Shown piece after piece: positions 62,051 to 64,000 of a DNA stretch of 64,000 nt (position 1 is the first letter of the stretch; each line of letters starts with the position of its first letter). The DNA comes from Trinickia terrae. Lineage in GTDB: Bacteria; Pseudomonadota; Gammaproteobacteria; Burkholderiales; Burkholderiaceae. A program made the translations under genes and the position numbers. The stretch is taken from contig NZ_SWJE01000005.1 in the NCBI RefSeq assembly GCF_005144415.1, positions 260,134 to 324,133 on the forward strand. The letters run 5' to 3'. A model generated the notes under the pieces. That model did not search any database. It was not told where the DNA came from and saw only the letters and a program-made list of their open reading frames with translations.

Positions 62051-62077
62051 GGCTTCGGGCGGCTGACGCCCGAAGCC
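62051..62077. terminator. Bidirectional hairpin between icmF and the flavoprotein gene
   Basis: Perfect 11-base arms GGCTTCGGGCG / CGCCCGAAGCC with a five-base loop lie between two convergent genes. There is no T-run, but the position is that of a shared terminator. Confidence 0.65.
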
Positions 62078-62097
62078 CGGCGGCGTTCGTTCGGCGC

Positions 62098-63057
62098 TTA
62101 GCGCCCGATCGCGAGCCGCGTCTTCGCTTCCTCGTACTCGCTCTTCAAGCGCGCCACGAGCTCGTCGACGCTCGGCACGTCGTTCATCAACCCGACCCCT
62201 TGCCCCGCGCCCCAGATGTCCTTCCACGCCTTGGCCTTGTCGCCGCCGAAGTTCATCTTCGACTTGTCCGACTCGGGCAGCGCGTCCGGGTCGAGCCCCG
62301 CGCTCACGATGCTCTCGCGGATGTAGTTGCCGTGCACGCCGGTGAAGAGATTCGTGTAGATGATGTCGGCCGCGTTCGAGTTGATGATCGCCTGCTTGTA
62401 GCCCTCGACCGCGTGGGCTTCGCGCGTTGCGATGAAGCGCGTGCCCATGTAGGCGAGATCGGCGCCCATCGCCTGCGCGGCGAGGATCGACCCGCCGTTG
62501 GCGATCGCGCCCGACAGCACGATCGGGCCGTCGAAGATGCGCCGCACTTCGCCGACGAGCGCGAACGGCGAGGTCGTGCCCGCGTGCCCGCCCGCGCCCG
62601 CGGCGACGAGGATCAGGCCGTCGACGCCCGCTTCGAGCGCCTTGCTCGCATGGCGCAGGTTGATCACGTCGTGCAGCACGATGCCGCCGTAGCTGTGCAC
62701 GGCGTCGATGATCTCCTTGGCCGGCGCGCGCAGGCTCGTGATGAAGATCGGCACCTTGTGCTCGACGCACACGCGTACGTCGTGCTCGAGCCGCGCATTC
62801 GACTGATGCACGATCTGGTTCACCGCGATCGGGCCGACGGTCGCGCCCGGGTTCGCCGCCTGGTGCGCGGCGAGCGCTTCCTGGATCTGCGTGAGCCATT
62901 CGTCCAGCAATTCGGACGGCCGGGCGTTCAGCGCCGGGAACGAGCCGACGATCCCCGCCTTGCACTGCGCAAGCACGAGTTCCGGATAGCTGACGATGAA
63001 CATCGGTGAAGCGACGACGGGCAGTGCAAGATTTTGCAAGGCGGCGGGCAAGGCCAT
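62098..63057 (-). CDS. Nitronate monooxygenase-like (2-nitropropane dioxygenase family) flavoprotein
   Basis: This FMN-dependent TIM-barrel enzyme has 319 residues. Features are VVASPMFIVSYPELVLAQCK at the start, GPIAVNQIVHQSNARLEHDV, LILVAAGAGGHAGTTSPFAL (FMN phosphate loop), PIVLSGAIANGGSILAAQAM and GADLAYMGTRFIATREAHA. Family members oxidise nitronates or act as NAD(P)H:quinone or enoyl-CoA reductases; which applies is not evident. ATG 63057 has a perfect AAAGGAG site upstream. It is divergent from a haloacetate dehalogenase gene, with a palindrome in between. Confidence 0.9.
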   Translation of the reverse strand: MALPAALQNLALPVVASPMFIVSYPELVLAQCKAGIVGSFPALNARPSELLDEWLTQIQEALAAHQAANPGATVGPIAVNQIVHQSNARLEHDVRVCVEHKVPIFITSLRAPAKEIIDAVHSYGGIVLHDVINLRHASKALEAGVDGLILVAAGAGGHAGTTSPFALVGEVRRIFDGPIVLSGAIANGGSILAAQAMGADLAYMGTRFIATREAHAVEGYKQAIINSNAADIIYTNLFTGVHGNYIRESIVSAGLDPDALPESDKSKMNFGGDKAKAWKDIWGAGQGVGLMNDVPSVDELVARLKSEYEEAKTRLAIGR

Positions 63058-63361
63058 GACGCTGTCTCCTTTGATAGGCTGCCGGCAGGTGCGCGGACAT
63101 GCTCGGCGATATGAGTGTAGCGATGCGTGGCGGACGATGCAGCCGGCCGAAAGGCCTGGGACGTAATCCGTCTGAGCATTTCCGCTGCAGCGCATTCAAA
63201 ATGAACGGTCGTTCGATTATAGGGGAATTCGGCTGATGTGCAGAGCGGTAGCGACCTGGAGGGAGTGCTCTGGTTCTACGCTTTCGTGCCCAGTCGAACG
63301 GCGCGGCGTCACGATCCGCTCCTAAAATGCGAAGGCCGATTACGACAAAAAAGGGAACATC
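63058..63361. other. Divergent intergenic region, flavoprotein to dehalogenase
   Basis: About 300 bases holding promoters in both directions. The only notable element is the palindrome at 63203. No gene is supported. Confidence 0.4.
63203..63214. promoter_or_regulatory. Palindrome GAACGGTCGTTC, candidate TetR-family operator
   Basis: Five-base arms GAACG / CGTTC with a two-base centre form the kind of site bound by many TetR-family repressors. It is located 145 bases before the flavoprotein start, in a divergent promoter region. No tetR gene is in the window. Confidence 0.35.
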
Positions 63362-64000
63362 ATGGGCTTTCCGGATTTCACGCCGTTTCGCGTCGATGTT
63401 GCGGGTGTCGACATCTTCGGAGTCAAGGGCGGTTCGGGGCCGCCGCTCTTGCTGCTGCACGGTCATCCCCAGACGCACATGATCTGGCATCGTTGCGCGC
63501 CGCAGCTCGCGCAGCACTTCACGGTGATCGCGACCGATCTGCGCGGCTACGGCGCGTCGGGCAAGCCGGAGAGCGACGCCACGCACGCGCCGTACTCGAA
63601 GCGCGCGATGGCCGCCGACCAGGTCGCCGTGATGCGCCATTTCGGCTTCGAGCAGTTTCTCGTCTGCGCGCACGACCGCGGCGCGCGCGTTGCGCACCGG
63701 ATGGCGCTCGATCATCCGGAGGCCGTCGAGCGCCTGATGCTGCTCGACATCGCGCCGACGCTCGCGATGTACGAAGGCACCGACCGCACCTTCGCGACGA
63801 AATACTTCCACTGGTTTTTCCTGATCCAGCCCGAGCCGCTGCCGGAAAAGCTGATCGGCGCGGATCCCGATGTCTACGTCGAGCGCGTGATGGGCAGCCG
63901 CCACGCGGGGCTCGCGCCGTTCGCACCGCACGCGCTCGAGGCCTATCGCGACGCGCTCAGACAGCCGGGCGCGGTGCATGCGATGTGCGAGGACTACCGC
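63362..64000 (+). CDS. Alpha/beta hydrolase, haloacetate (fluoroacetate) dehalogenase-like, 3' end outside window
   Basis: The first 213 codons are present and the gene runs off the right edge. The product is an alpha/beta hydrolase whose motifs match fluoroacetate dehalogenases: oxyanion segment LLLLHGHPQTHMIWH, FTVIATDLRGYGASGKP, and nucleophile elbow CAHDRGARVAHRMALDHPE, with Asp (residue 105) as the nucleophile rather than Ser. The region LFDIAPT-like LLDIAPTLAMYE and KYFHWFFLIQPEPLPEKLI also fit. The remaining catalytic His would lie beyond the edge. The ribosome site AAGGGA precedes the ATG at 63362. The enzyme would hydrolyse carbon-halogen bonds of haloacetates; a related ester or epoxide substrate cannot be excluded. 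Confidence 0.88.
   Translation, partial: MGFPDFTPFRVDVAGVDIFGVKGGSGPPLLLLHGHPQTHMIWHRCAPQLAQHFTVIATDLRGYGASGKPESDATHAPYSKRAMAADQVAVMRHFGFEQFLVCAHDRGARVAHRMALDHPEAVERLMLLDIAPTLAMYEGTDRTFATKYFHWFFLIQPEPLPEKLIGADPDVYVERVMGSRHAGLAPFAPHALEAYRDALRQPGAVHAMCEDYR

Overview
The window looks like a high-G+C betaproteobacterial chromosome, most likely Burkholderia sensu lato. The reasons are strong G/C third-position bias, a KirBac-type potassium channel very like Burkholderia KirBac1.1, a fused isobutyryl-CoA mutase, a type VI secretion ClpV ATPase, a Bordetella/Burkholderia-type porin, and many c-di-GMP and chemotaxis genes. No rRNA, tRNA, CRISPR array or transposase gene was recognised. Assignment to a species or replicon is not possible from the sequence alone.

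Layout. 1-4.8 kb: an unrecognised gene leaving the left edge, divergent from tssH (clpV), then an RcsB-like response regulator. 4.8-11 kb: a chemoreceptor remnant, a RutG-like uracil permease, a Na+/H+ antiporter, an EAL protein and cutC. 11-13 kb: a SymE-like toxin and a MauJ-like hypothetical gene, in accessory-looking sequence. 13.3-21.7 kb: the most unusual locus, bracketed by inverted copies of a repeat of about 230 bp. It holds two P2-type holin-like proteins, a chitinase and a second large protein that both lack signal peptides, a peptidoglycan-binding N-acetylmuramidase, and a regulator made of two winged-helix domains. This gene set fits a holin/endolysin-dependent (type 10-like) release system for chitin-active proteins.

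22.6-29.6 kb: a D-amino-acid dehydrogenase with a translationally coupled racemase/decarboxylase-family gene, divergent from a branched-chain/amide-type ABC transporter in which permease LivM and ATPase LivG are fused. 29.7-36.1 kb: a two-partner secretion pair, TpsA with near-identical internal repeats and TpsB. 36.2-43 kb: a giant indolepyruvate ferredoxin oxidoreductase, a UxaA-family gene pair damaged by a deletion, a glutathione S-transferase damaged by a deletion, and a KirBac channel. 43.3-48.2 kb: two small conserved-looking genes, a LacI/AGE-isomerase/PfkB-kinase sugar operon, and an aspartyl beta-hydroxylase. 48.4-53.3 kb: three signalling genes on one strand, namely a chemoreceptor, an EAL-CBS-GGDEF hybrid and a membrane diguanylate cyclase. 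53.9-64 kb: an SBF-type transporter, a small secreted protein, a porin, a LysR regulator, icmF, a nitronate monooxygenase-like flavoprotein and, cut by the right edge, a haloacetate dehalogenase.

Repeats tie distant parts together. The 230-bp family (three copies) surrounds the chitinase locus. A second hairpin family of about 45 bp, with the core GAGTTAGCGCTTCAGC, occurs at 43.6, 56.3 and 58.7 kb. Three genes (chemoreceptor, UxaA-type large subunit, GST) carry internal deletions or frameshifts, which suggests recent loss of dispensable functions.
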